DNA from: Tritrichomonas musculus
Taxonomy: Eukaryota > Parabasalia > Tritrichomonadida > Tritrichomonadidae
Length of the DNA: 64,000 nucleotides
Assembly (NCBI GenBank): GCA_039105265.1
Contig: JAPFFF010000040.1
Location: 930,001 to 994,000, forward strand
Direction: 5' to 3'
The notes beneath the pieces are model-generated. The model did not search any database. It saw only the letters and a list, made by a program, of their open reading frames with translations, and was not told where the DNA came from. This document shows, one piece after another, positions 40,201 to 47,542 of this stretch. The position numbers were made by a program, and so were the translations under genes. Each line of letters starts with the position of its first letter. Positions within the stretch are counted from its first letter, which is position 1.

Positions 40201-42760
40201 CAATCAAAAACTCAGCACGAAGAGAAGAAGATTTCCCGCCTGATGAAGCAAACATTAATGATGAAAAGCAAGGCGTTGAAGGCTCGTTTCCTTCGAAAGA
40301 TTTAATTGCGGTCAATATTCCATCAAGAACACTCTGTGTCATTTTAAATGCACTTTTTTTCTTGCTTGCTGCTCTGCTGCTCATCCAAGAGAGGTTGTCT
40401 CTTTCATCAATGGAAGCAACAGAAGCAAACTTGATGAAATTGTGCAATAAAGAACAGATAGATGTGAGCAATTCTGTTTTTAATTCAGCTATTTTAATTG
40501 GCAAAGAAGAAAGATTTTTTATTGTTTGATAAGATATCTGAAAAAGTGGAATAAAAGAAGAAGCTTTTTCAGAATGTTGTAAAAGGAAGCCAATTATCAT
40601 CTCAAAAAGTTCGTATAAAACATTCACATTATGTGAAATGATATCTTGATTTTCAATGATGAAATTGATATCGTTCACTTCACTAATGGCTCTAAAAGAA
40701 TCACAAAAACGTCCCGATAAATTATCAGCAAATCTGACAGCACAAGACGAGATGATTGACAATGCAGAATCGCTGAAATAAGAGTCAAAAATGGCAGAAA
40801 ACAAAAAATCAAGAAAAGAATCATTCAAGAAAAAGTTGCTGAACAGTTCCTTGCTTTTCTTTTCAGTCTTGAAAACAGAAACGATCAGCTGCAAGATCGA
40901 AAACGAAACGAGTGATGAATCGCTCATTCTAAGCGACACAAAATAAGTGTCGCTTATACAAATCGGCAGAACAGACGATAGAAGATCGGTGAATTTGAAA
41001 GCTTCCATGAATGAGAAGAATTCAGCAAACAAGGCCAAATCGGATTCACTAGCTTTGTTCGTAAAGACATTGTGCGAAACTTTGTTCCAATAAAGTTGAA
41101 AACACGAGATTTGCGTCGGCGAGACGAAAATTTTAATCGCATAAAAACGAAGAGAAAGAAAAATGGAAAGATTTAAATATTCACTTTTTGAGAGACCGTC
41201 AGACGGTTGGTAGATTGAATATGGAGCATTGAATAGCTGCGTCTCTTCGAGAATGTACTGGAAGAACTCGCAAAGAGATGGCTCCTCGAAATTCGAGTTC
41301 TCACATAAAAAAAGAAGAACAGTAAGAATCGACCAAAAATGGTCTGAATTTTGCCCTTCTTTGCGAATATCGTTGATGAATGAATCAATCTGCGCAGGAA
41401 AAAGTTCGCAGCTCATGCGTGACGAGTTCTCAAGCGTGTGCTTGAGAAGACTCGCAACGGACTTGACACCGTTCGGAATGCATGCGAGGAGCAGCTGAGA
41501 CGATGTGAGGTCGTTCTTGCTGATGAAAAATTGAACCGGCTGCAAGTCTCCGCGCTCGTTGAAGAGTCTGCGGGAGTTGGCAACAGGACAATTTTCATGT
41601 GAATTGTCAAATGTTGATGTTTTTTGGTGCGAATCATTATTATTTGTATCTTCTTGTTCTTTATTATTTGTATCTTCTTGTTCTTTATTATTTGTATCTT
41701 CTTGTTCTTTATTATTTGTATCTTCTTGTTCTTTATTATTTGTATCTTCTTGTTCTTTATTATTTGTATCTTCTCGTTCTTTATTGTTAGTTTTGTCTGT
41801 TTGTGAGCTGAAATTGATTTTCAGCTCACTAAAATTGATGAAGGGCTGATTTGAAGATACGTAGCTCATCAGTGATAAAACGCCAGCCTGGAACATTTGA
41901 TCGACTTCATCTATTTCTAAAAAAGGAGCCAAGATAACAATAAGATTAAGAGGGAAAGGATCGTTGCATCTGCAAGATTCAATTGCAAATGGCTTCAAAA
42001 TTTTGAAAATAGTTTGTGCATCACCCATGCTGAAATATCCGGGCACAATTTGGATGGCTTGCATGACAAGTTCAAGTACTATACGGAGCGGTTGTGGCAT
42101 TTCTATGTATCCTTCTTCAGAATAGTATTTTTCATATTTGCTATTAATTAGAGAAGTCCAACTAACTAGATGGAGTGTTAATGAATCCTTAGATGTTACA
42201 GATCCTATAAATTTATGTCCAGAACCAGATAAAACTTTGGGGCTTGCAATAGGTTCAATCAAGGCGATACGAGTAAAAATTAAGCAAAATAAGGAAAGAG
42301 AAAATTGCTCAAATGCTTTGTAAGCGATAGATACCGTGAGAATTGCGTCAAGTAAAGACGTGTCTGGCAAAAATGGTAAATTATCATGTTTAGAATTGAT
42401 TTCAATATTTTTAATTTCAAATAAAGTTAGCCAATCGAGTGCTGCATAAAAAACAAATAAAGAGGCTGCTTTTAAATCATTTTCTGTTAATATGTGTGAT
42501 TTGATTTTTAAATTAATTATTGAAAGAGAAGACCATGAAAAAGAATAATTACCCTGGAGTTCATTGTCACCAAATATTTCTTGCATAAAAGAATTGAAAG
42601 GTAAATTAGGATCTATTGATTTTGTTTTCTTTGATATATATTTTTTTTTGTTTTGAAAAAATAAAATAACAAATTTTAAAGACTGATCTGAAACTTGTTC
42701 GGGAACAGGTAAATGTAAAATGCGCAAAACAAGTTGCTTTGCACTGTTTTCGTCAAACAT
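34286..42760 (-). CDS. Giant BEACH-WD40 protein (neurobeachin/LYST-like)
   Basis: 2824 residues in one uninterrupted frame. The N-terminal 1000 residues are helical and armadillo-like. A ConA-like lectin domain follows at about 990-1165 (FTLISWIFIDGG, then RWTMIAITF), then more helical repeats, a PH-like segment (about 2040-2140), a BEACH domain (about 2155-2450: NFEYLMMLNYYSGRSFSQLS, then YPFLPWVLVDY, and FRELIPEFFF) and C-terminal WD40 repeats (about 2490-2820). This order is typical of neurobeachin, LRBA and LYST-class proteins, which act in vesicle trafficking and lysosome size control. Residues about 323-375 are a tandem NNKEQEDT repeat. The first 300 codons are more AT-rich than the rest. 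Confidence 0.92.
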   Translation of the reverse strand: MFDENSAKQLVLRILHLPVPEQVSDQSLKFVILFFQNKKKYISKKTKSIDPNLPFNSFMQEIFGDNELQGNYSFSWSSLSIINLKIKSHILTENDLKAASLFVFYAALDWLTLFEIKNIEINSKHDNLPFLPDTSLLDAILTVSIAYKAFEQFSLSLFCLIFTRIALIEPIASPKVLSGSGHKFIGSVTSKDSLTLHLVSWTSLINSKYEKYYSEEGYIEMPQPLRIVLELVMQAIQIVPGYFSMGDAQTIFKILKPFAIESCRCNDPFPLNLIVILAPFLEIDEVDQMFQAGVLSLMSYVSSNQPFINFSELKINFSSQTDKTNNKEREDTNNKEQEDTNNKEQEDTNNKEQEDTNNKEQEDTNNKEQEDTNNNDSHQKTSTFDNSHENCPVANSRRLFNERGDLQPVQFFISKNDLTSSQLLLACIPNGVKSVASLLKHTLENSSRMSCELFPAQIDSFINDIRKEGQNSDHFWSILTVLLFLCENSNFEEPSLCEFFQYILEETQLFNAPYSIYQPSDGLSKSEYLNLSIFLSLRFYAIKIFVSPTQISCFQLYWNKVSHNVFTNKASESDLALFAEFFSFMEAFKFTDLLSSVLPICISDTYFVSLRMSDSSLVSFSILQLIVSVFKTEKKSKELFSNFFLNDSFLDFLFSAIFDSYFSDSALSIISSCAVRFADNLSGRFCDSFRAISEVNDINFIIENQDIISHNVNVLYELFEMIIGFLLQHSEKASSFIPLFQISYQTIKNLSSLPIKIAELKTELLTSICSLLHNFIKFASVASIDERDNLSWMSSRAASKKKSAFKMTQSVLDGILTAIKSFEGNEPSTPCFSSLMFASSGGKSSSLRAEFLIARPSFVTLTIRAFSPSSRLSGVLKFVSSLCDFSTANCRACHVGGVDNELVKVIQNDSSSTTVLKDSLHLFSQIAQTSSSTSVVASFMKCFHSIKEPYKMSPVMIQAVNTLDLILAHGSNTPAAFLPAMNELPFIRVEGLTEDDLCNGFTLISWIFIDGGSQDSPASIMSICRENPSQNEANKDFSSTALLTVIVQLGRVFIGNSRVLGGRDAIVLDDFVPTDRWTMIAITFECSKTNKNKDSCEFIIKSFINNKSATSKQKIPVEISSSKNRPLTIISCGNVGGGNDLEHPALVASVALFPIIRPHTCLEIVQNGLLLTRSNTERSNASLQVVEKMPNPFFCALIESENSVLCVSNNGIKRPKTSKVILDGRTIMQQMPFADIFTRFFTARSLIPLFAMMSLKSISSQQNENEEEICLKERNQLLASSAIRVLFHALQMSSQTSCREFVASGGFKIVSFLLSNFPESLTPTLFNQVVALAKESSSREVRMETADEIIFNEKLWSLSACDTQSFVVQQLINLAYEKQDEYSIHSRRSLSDFLGSILFLYWVKEHEKNDLQILIMNSVVVRSGDDLSLTDVGSLIGAATFSDSKISIDVLYMMQQIALMPDTFASFTDKDFFHLHVLIQRGCGAVICALMRFVVAIHSSQRKCIFTLGEHATIIANEILITSNFTEDDIGQLSDMVDTYPAVFPVFCAAISAFSTENSIHDSFESAFSSFLSSQKKNEVVKDWTIWPVYASLNKNGQELPKTVNFMLKSSLNFVELFGQSIVCSETAGDESGSACRELLLQVGTEFLMKRIDKEDNNFHDDQISSQKVDNYIGLCFYFIFFFGSNKALSQSYLKEGVESGLVDPIALQKKAISFSLKRPPFSFFTGSSNDRPSFNVNEESEWIDKELALQCVQVIAKKKLTKYSNLALFFLTYLVRFLPNQSLTLLHELKTMASFDGPFSNLFMFAQNHSNAPPADHTAAFEILVDQFRQQTSSVQVVIDSCSRRLNGILHRYSSALRSEGRMNSSIRLFDPKTVETEMQEEKRASNQLWKSLWRKMTFDCAPWHSCLDSSSGSTRRWKRDETLCTRSLIPMKMKVNYKFDDHNEASLGRELGNMKLAREQNEETKRRQRALSLCPEILETSSLFDSEKKKEERIEKMGSEVNDDDSYTNSSHSKSTVKSSKNSSFSLLKARSFSHGLGFDSATRIRFSSSSHSSQQLVFMCECQRIRVSHTRDCLFSLFNEEIKLQFKRKTRTIKMNDILRVFLRAPLHHPHGIEIITRQGASHFLVFPEKVKNIDVASAISSLAPPSIRPFVQNCESKEFFISHGITAIWKKRNMSNFEYLMMLNYYSGRSFSQLSMYPFLPWVLVDYDSDEIDIQDPSSFRDLSNPVGKLGQKRLESLRKRSQEMQEFGNIPFLYSSFAVSPLIVILWMMREEPFTSLHIEMQSGKFDHAARQFSSIPDTFRMIQAHLNDFRELIPEFFFTKEFLVNENKFDLGFANDSKIDNVVLPKWCHDDALTFVYYLRKALESDFVSSHLNDWIDLIWGFKQRGKEAEKADNTYDPSIYSDVWNEETLNDPERRSLIDETLTHCGQIPDQLFTSPHPQRELKELNKSEVNCKSLHSLSIGGDHVLFGTVREISEVTNDNRSFEIVLLTSSGKFFDCKISENEKESDVTEITVTSLLKGLSLNVEDASAFAVFSLDEIAFGTSSGKVTLIDTKKQSVCSLQPHEGRVNCVASSAPFIVSGGSDTVISCIEKVVTLTNSSQNSKGGQLKRVFSMAAYSSEVVCSAVSKEFHVVASGTRDGHVIVQSLEKSNVTCVIDLQNDRKPSHITITRAWGFIVVCAVREHDGNEPDDDGSEILVFTLKGELIGQRKIEGKVSKILTWASNDGFDFLTAALDVGKIIAFEAFYLSGDLIVVADSGNANTESCLCKLPEGFGCVGNEIVVMSYSIESGTLVAISKSGSVSLINNFFINTQRLMKKL
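41635..41790 (-). repeat. 24-bp minisatellite inside the BEACH gene
   Basis: About six copies of a 24-bp unit encoding NNKEQEDT, with one KER variant at the N-terminal edge of the array. Unit length is a multiple of three, so the frame is kept whatever the copy number. Confidence 0.9.
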
Positions 42761-43002
42761 GCAAATTTTTATTGATTAAAAAATTCTGAAAAATCTATTC
42801 AATATTTTTGAAATCAAAGTAGAATTTTGAAACAATAAGTTTATAAAGCATTTAAGAAAATTCAATTTGGACGCTATCAAATTCAATAAACCTTATCAAA
42901 AAAAATAAAAAACAAAAATCGGTTTTTGCTTTTGTGATTATTTATACAATGTAGTATTTTTTAGTATTAACAAATGAACAAATAAAAAAAAAAAAAAAAG
43001 AG

Positions 43003-43617
43003 TTAATCAAAAATTTGTTGCACTGATGCTGAAAGTAGTATTGGATCGAAAAAGAGTTGGAAGTGGATAGATTGTTCAATTGGAGGTAAGTGATCAACAA
43101 TCATTTGTGATAAAAGTGCCCCAATAATTGTTTGTTGAGTTGGAGTTAAGACTAGGTCATTATCTGGGGAAATATAGTTAGAACGAAGATATACGATGTC
43201 ACCAATTGCGCCATCATTAAATAGCAATACTTTATCTGTTGATATTACCTGTTGAGCGAAAAAATCTTCATTCTTAAAAACGCAAATAAATCCATATTTT
43301 CCAATTTCATCAGTTTTAATTTGGCGTTGCTGTATATCACAAATTGATGATAATGGAATGATTTGAACAGGGCAATAAGGATTTAATTGAACAAGAAAGT
43401 TTAAGTGATGAGAGAAAACGTCTAAATTCTCTTCTGTATCCGTGACATGAACTTCAGAAGCTCCAGCTAAAATAATATTTTTCATGCATTCAAGTGATGC
43501 ATTGTTAACACCAAAAAATAAAAATTTGCATTCATGTAATTTCTGTTGTGTTTCAAACCCCCATGCACGAATTTGACGGTCGTATCTATTAAGTTCAGCG
43601 AATTGATTTTGATCCAT
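43003..43617 (-). CDS. Short ThiF/E1-like protein, SAE1 (AOS1) or ULA1 type
   Basis: 204 residues. It starts with RYDRQIRAWG (11-20), the hallmark of the adenylation-subunit partner SAE1/AOS1 and NAE1, followed by a Rossmann-like strand KFLFFGVNNASLECMKNIILAG and VHVTDTEEN. SAE1 is about 346 residues, so the middle is reduced, yet the end (TQQTIIGALLSQMIVDHL) matches the C-terminal ThiF helix. The usual Gly-x-Gly loop is degraded to GVNNAS, in line with the non-catalytic partner subunit. It would pair with UBA2 or UBA3 to activate SUMO or NEDD8. A CCTTT (M5-like) site is on the minus strand at 43659-43663. SUMO versus NEDD8 cannot be decided here. Confidence 0.7.
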   Translation of the reverse strand: MDQNQFAELNRYDRQIRAWGFETQQKLHECKFLFFGVNNASLECMKNIILAGASEVHVTDTEENLDVFSHHLNFLVQLNPYCPVQIIPLSSICDIQQRQIKTDEIGKYGFICVFKNEDFFAQQVISTDKVLLFNDGAIGDIVYLRSNYISPDNDLVLTPTQQTIIGALLSQMIVDHLPPIEQSIHFQLFFDPILLSASVQQIFD

Positions 43618-43775
43618 GATAATCTTAAAAAAGAGAAATAAAAAATAATTAAAACATCAAAGGTCAAATATAGAGCAAACTTGAACAAATATTTCACTAC
43701 TTTAAAAAAAAAAAAAATTTAAAATTTTAGTTTAAACAAAAAGGAAAGGGAAAGAAAAAAAAAAAAGCAATTACA

Positions 43776-46235
43776 TTAAGCAGCTGAGGGAGCATTCGCA
43801 GCAAGAGCAATCGTGTGCACTGCATCCCATAAAACTTGCATTTTTGAATTCAGAGATTCGGAGAATGTAGCTTGAAGTGAGTTCATAGCTTCTATTTCTG
43901 TACAATTTAGAAGAAGTGAGTTCTCAACTTGTTGAAGTCTTCTCATTGGGTTTTGCTGGAAGCAAGTAAGAGGTGCAGTAAACATTAATTCAATGAGAAC
44001 AAGAATGAGTCTTGCCTTCTTCCTGAGGCTGTTAAAAGCAGGACCAGCCCAACCGCAAATTCGAGCGAGTCCATCTGGTCCAATAGTCTCCACCATTTCG
44101 CTACTAAGCTTAAGTGGTGGAGTGAACGGCTTTGTGACATCTCCAAGAATATATCCATAATCAATATGAAGGAGTCTTCCATCTCTAGTAACTAAGATGT
44201 TGTTGTCATGTCTGTCACCAATCTTAAGAACATATGTCATTACGCAATAAGCAGCCAAAGATGCTGTAAACTTTTCGATTTTTGGATCTAATGGTTCACC
44301 ATCTTCTTGAAGGAAATCGCGGATTGTCTTGCCAGCATCTTTAATATCTCTGATTGCACTTGAATTTTCTATGAATTGGCAACATCCAAATTCTTTGGTA
44401 AATGCGAGTGTCTTGTAAGCAGTAATTGGAAGTTTGAGTGATGCTTTGATAAAGATATGATTCATAACTTCGAAAAGTTGTATAATAAGCTGATCCTGGC
44501 GCATATCATCACCTATCTTGAATATTACTCTATATTTAGATCCATCATCAAGTTTGAAAGTGAGGCAAGCAGGGCAAAGTTTTGATGCAAATACTTTAAC
44601 ATCAACAGGATCAATACCAACAGCGTAAAGAGTTGGATCTAGAGGAAGAGGAACTTTCTTGCTGAAATTTTGAAGTTTTGAAAATTCAGGATGATTTGAT
44701 AATAAATCACGAACTTTATCTCGGGTCTGTTTGGGGTTGCCTTTAACATGGGCAGTTTGAAGAAGGTCGCGTATTTTGTCTACAAGGAATTTTTCGCTGT
44801 TAATTGTATCTTTTACTTCATGAGTAATTTCATTTCCGAGAGATTTCATAAAATGACCTATAGGTGAGTCAGGATCTTCACTGGCCTCTATAGAAGCATT
44901 CCAATAAAGTGTGGATGCAAAAACTTGATCATCTTTTCCATGATTAATAAGAATTTCACCTAGGCCGTCTGTATATTTTGCTTTAACAGCTTGTAGTAGT
45001 TGAGGAATATACAATAAAAGATCATTCTTTGGAACATTTCGAATACAACGAACAGCAAATTCACGAACCGGTTTTCTTTCATAACGACTTGTGAAAAACT
45101 CAAGAGCATATTCAAGATCAATTGGTTTGCATTCATTAAGATGTTTTGTAATTGCTGCAACTTCATCTTCATCTTCCCAATTCATTGACCTAAAAAGTGC
45201 AGGCATAAGTGCTGGATCTGCTAAGCAATGAGCGTAATGATTACAAATAAAATTTGTATGAAACAATTTGAGTTCCGCTAGAGGTGGAAGTGCTTTAATT
45301 TTATTTAACGTTTCTGTTATATTTGAATCTTTAAGTAATGCTGATTTTCCTGATCCTTGAGAGTGAGCAAGATCATGGTATAATCGTTGGCAAGGATTGA
45401 GCGAAGAATGGCAATCGATCGAATTTAAAACAAGATCACGGTGAATGACTGTTGAAGTGGGATCTGAAGCTGGTGATACAATATTAATTCGAACAAATTG
45501 TGAAGTATCGGATAAATCTGGGGGTTGAAGTGGATTTAATAAAGCATTAAAGTAGTTGATTGCATCGTTTGGATGTAAACTGTCAGAAATGCATCTCATT
45601 TGATCATCAATAAATTCGTATGAAGGAATTTTACCAGAAGCAAGACGCCTAATGTGTTTTTGAAGTGATGTTTCTTTAGCTGGGGTTAATGGATTTTCTT
45701 CATTATCCAAAGTTAAAGTAAATGGACCAGATCTTAATCTTTTATTTCGTTTAGTAAATAATCGAACTGATGTCCAGCCAATAAGCGTTGGATGCGTTTG
45801 AAATAGTCTAGCGTAAAATTTAAATGATAGAATTGAATCAAGTGGAAGTTCAGAATAAAAAATTGGTAGTTCAATGATTTGATCCCAAATAAATGAATGA
45901 TGTTCGCGAGAAATATTGTGAAGCATAGAAATATTAGGAAAAGTCGGTCGTGCTATTTGATATTGATCTGACAGAAGAGTAATTGGGCAAGTCAAAGGCC
46001 TCCCATTAGAAATAAGAACGCATTCAACTTCACATTTGAAAGGAAGAGGTGCATCTGAGTCCCACTCTTCAATTAATGATAATGGAACATCAATGCCAAA
46101 ATATTTGTATATGTCAAAAGTTATGTCATGTTTAACATCAACCACAAGCGATTTTAGTTCGATTTTAACATTACTTCCGAAATCATTTGTATATTTTTTC
46201 TCTTTTGAATGTGATATTGTAAGGTTCGTTTTCAT
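43776..46235 (-). CDS. VPS34: Class III phosphatidylinositol 3-kinase, VPS34-like
   Basis: 819 residues from the ATG at 46235. The open frame extends to 46277 but without an ATG. Domains: N-terminal C2 (about 15-180), PIK helical domain (about 270-440, with WEDEDEVAAITKHL), and kinase domain (about 540-815) with FKIGDDMRQDQL, the catalytic loop GDRHDNN (673-679), and HIDYGYILGD. The metal-binding motif is DYG (692-694) instead of the usual DFG. No Ras-binding or p85-binding domain is present, so class III is the natural choice. It makes PtdIns3P on endosomes and autophagosomes. The SAC phosphatase at 20222 acts on related lipids. Confidence 0.92.
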   Translation of the reverse strand: MKTNLTISHSKEKKYTNDFGSNVKIELKSLVVDVKHDITFDIYKYFGIDVPLSLIEEWDSDAPLPFKCEVECVLISNGRPLTCPITLLSDQYQIARPTFPNISMLHNISREHHSFIWDQIIELPIFYSELPLDSILSFKFYARLFQTHPTLIGWTSVRLFTKRNKRLRSGPFTLTLDNEENPLTPAKETSLQKHIRRLASGKIPSYEFIDDQMRCISDSLHPNDAINYFNALLNPLQPPDLSDTSQFVRINIVSPASDPTSTVIHRDLVLNSIDCHSSLNPCQRLYHDLAHSQGSGKSALLKDSNITETLNKIKALPPLAELKLFHTNFICNHYAHCLADPALMPALFRSMNWEDEDEVAAITKHLNECKPIDLEYALEFFTSRYERKPVREFAVRCIRNVPKNDLLLYIPQLLQAVKAKYTDGLGEILINHGKDDQVFASTLYWNASIEASEDPDSPIGHFMKSLGNEITHEVKDTINSEKFLVDKIRDLLQTAHVKGNPKQTRDKVRDLLSNHPEFSKLQNFSKKVPLPLDPTLYAVGIDPVDVKVFASKLCPACLTFKLDDGSKYRVIFKIGDDMRQDQLIIQLFEVMNHIFIKASLKLPITAYKTLAFTKEFGCCQFIENSSAIRDIKDAGKTIRDFLQEDGEPLDPKIEKFTASLAAYCVMTYVLKIGDRHDNNILVTRDGRLLHIDYGYILGDVTKPFTPPLKLSSEMVETIGPDGLARICGWAGPAFNSLRKKARLILVLIELMFTAPLTCFQQNPMRRLQQVENSLLLNCTEIEAMNSLQATFSESLNSKMQVLWDAVHTIALAANAPSAA

Positions 46236-46594
46236 TATTTTATTTACTGTAATGTTAATTTGACCAAAAGATTTCACAAAAATTTACATTTATTTTTTAC
46301 AAAACTCTATTGAAAAATTATTTTAAAATATAACAAAATTTTACGAATAATGCTTCAAATATAAAATTCAGATTCAAAATATAATCATGATCTAGAAAAA
46401 GGATGAAAAAACTCTAATAATATAAGTCAAATATGAAAATTCCTATTTTTTTTTTTAAGTAAATGTTTAAGAAATATTTTGAAAACATAAATGTTTTCGA
46501 GTATACAAAAATTTTAAAGGTTTGTATTAAAATCAACTTTTTGAAATATTTTTATTACGTTTATTTTTTATATGATTTCAATCATTTATCTATT

Positions 46595-46602
46595 ATGAAA
46601 GG
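46595..46602. repeat. 8-bp target-site duplication ATGAAAGG, left copy
   Basis: Identical to 46792-46799 on the other side of the MITE. Confidence 0.8.
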
Positions 46603-46791
46603 CAGGGATGGTTACCGATAAAAGAAATTTTTATTGATCAAACCTTCGATAAATGGTCGGTGTAAAATTACAACTTTTTGCATCAAATCGTTAAAATTTC
46701 ATAAAATTTTCCAACAAAAAGTCGATTTTTACATCAACCATTTATCGGAGGTTTTATCGATAAAAATTTCTTTTATCGGTAACCATACCTG
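46603..46791. mobile_element. hAT-type MITE, 189 bp
   Basis: The ends are CAGGGATGGTTACC and its near complement GGTAACCATACCTG. The inverted arms extend about 75-80 bp with a few mismatches and leave a short loop, and perfect 8-bp duplications ATGAAAGG flank the element. CAGGG termini and 8-bp duplications are typical of hAT elements. There is no coding capacity, so it must be moved by a transposase encoded elsewhere. Confidence 0.8.
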
Positions 46792-46799
46792 ATGAAAGG
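46792..46799. repeat. 8-bp target-site duplication ATGAAAGG, right copy
   Basis: Pairs with 46595-46602. Confidence 0.8.
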
Positions 46800-47065
46800 C
46801 ATATAATACAATAAATAAATGCATTTCTCATATAAAAAATATTAAAATATAGTCTTCTGGAAAACCCCCCTACCATTTTCTATTCAATTTTTCGATAAAA
46901 AAATTGAATAGATTGCATTTTTAAATACTAATATCTAAATATAAAATAAACATTTTTTAGATAATAATAATTATTTTATCAAATGAACATTTTATCTATA
47001 TGTATATATGATATTATGATTCTAACTCTTTTATATAGAGATTTGGTAGGTGGTTTTACTCTAGA

Positions 47066-47542
47066 TAGACTTGTTATTCTCCGATTCTCGAAATCGATAA
47101 TTGATTGACTTTTTGATATCGATACATAAATATACACAGATTCTCGAGATCGATTTCAGAGATCGAGAATTTTTTTTCTCAGCTTTTGATATCAGAATTT
47201 TCAATTAAACTTTTTGATAAAAATATGATCGTAATTCATTCTCAAATATTTCATAAAAAAGAATGTATTTTTTGATTTTAATCTTAAAATAAACATCAAT
47301 ACATTCTATTATTTATTTTTAGATATAATAAAATCACAAATAACAATGATAAAAAAAGATAAATCTGTTTGAGATCTCGAGATCTCGGTAATTGATATCA
47401 AGTTTACAATTATTTTTATATCACATTTCATATCTGATATCTTGATAATCGATAATCTCGATATCAGATTTGTAAACTGATAATCGAGTATCAGATGTAA
47501 AAAAGTGACGTTTTTGATATCGATTCTCAAAATAACAAGTCT
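47066..47542. repeat. Inverted-repeat segment rich in GATATC/ATCGAT, possible foldback element
   Basis: The ends AGACTTGTTATT (47066-47077) and AATAACAAGTCT (47531-47542) are exact complements. Inside, many short palindromes (ATCGAT, GATATC, CTCGAG, GATCTCGAGATC) can pair in several ways. I cannot find a clean target duplication, though CTCTAGA occurs on both flanks. Possibly a MITE or foldback of unknown family. Confidence 0.5.

Noticed and set aside
36198-41849. Many medium-length plus-strand frames opposite the BEACH gene
   Set aside because: Antisense shadows of a long coding region. The sense strand shows domain conservation; these do not.
43776-46277. Start of the VPS34-like gene at 46277
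   Set aside because: That position is GTG. The first ATG in frame is at 46235 and still leaves a complete C2 domain.
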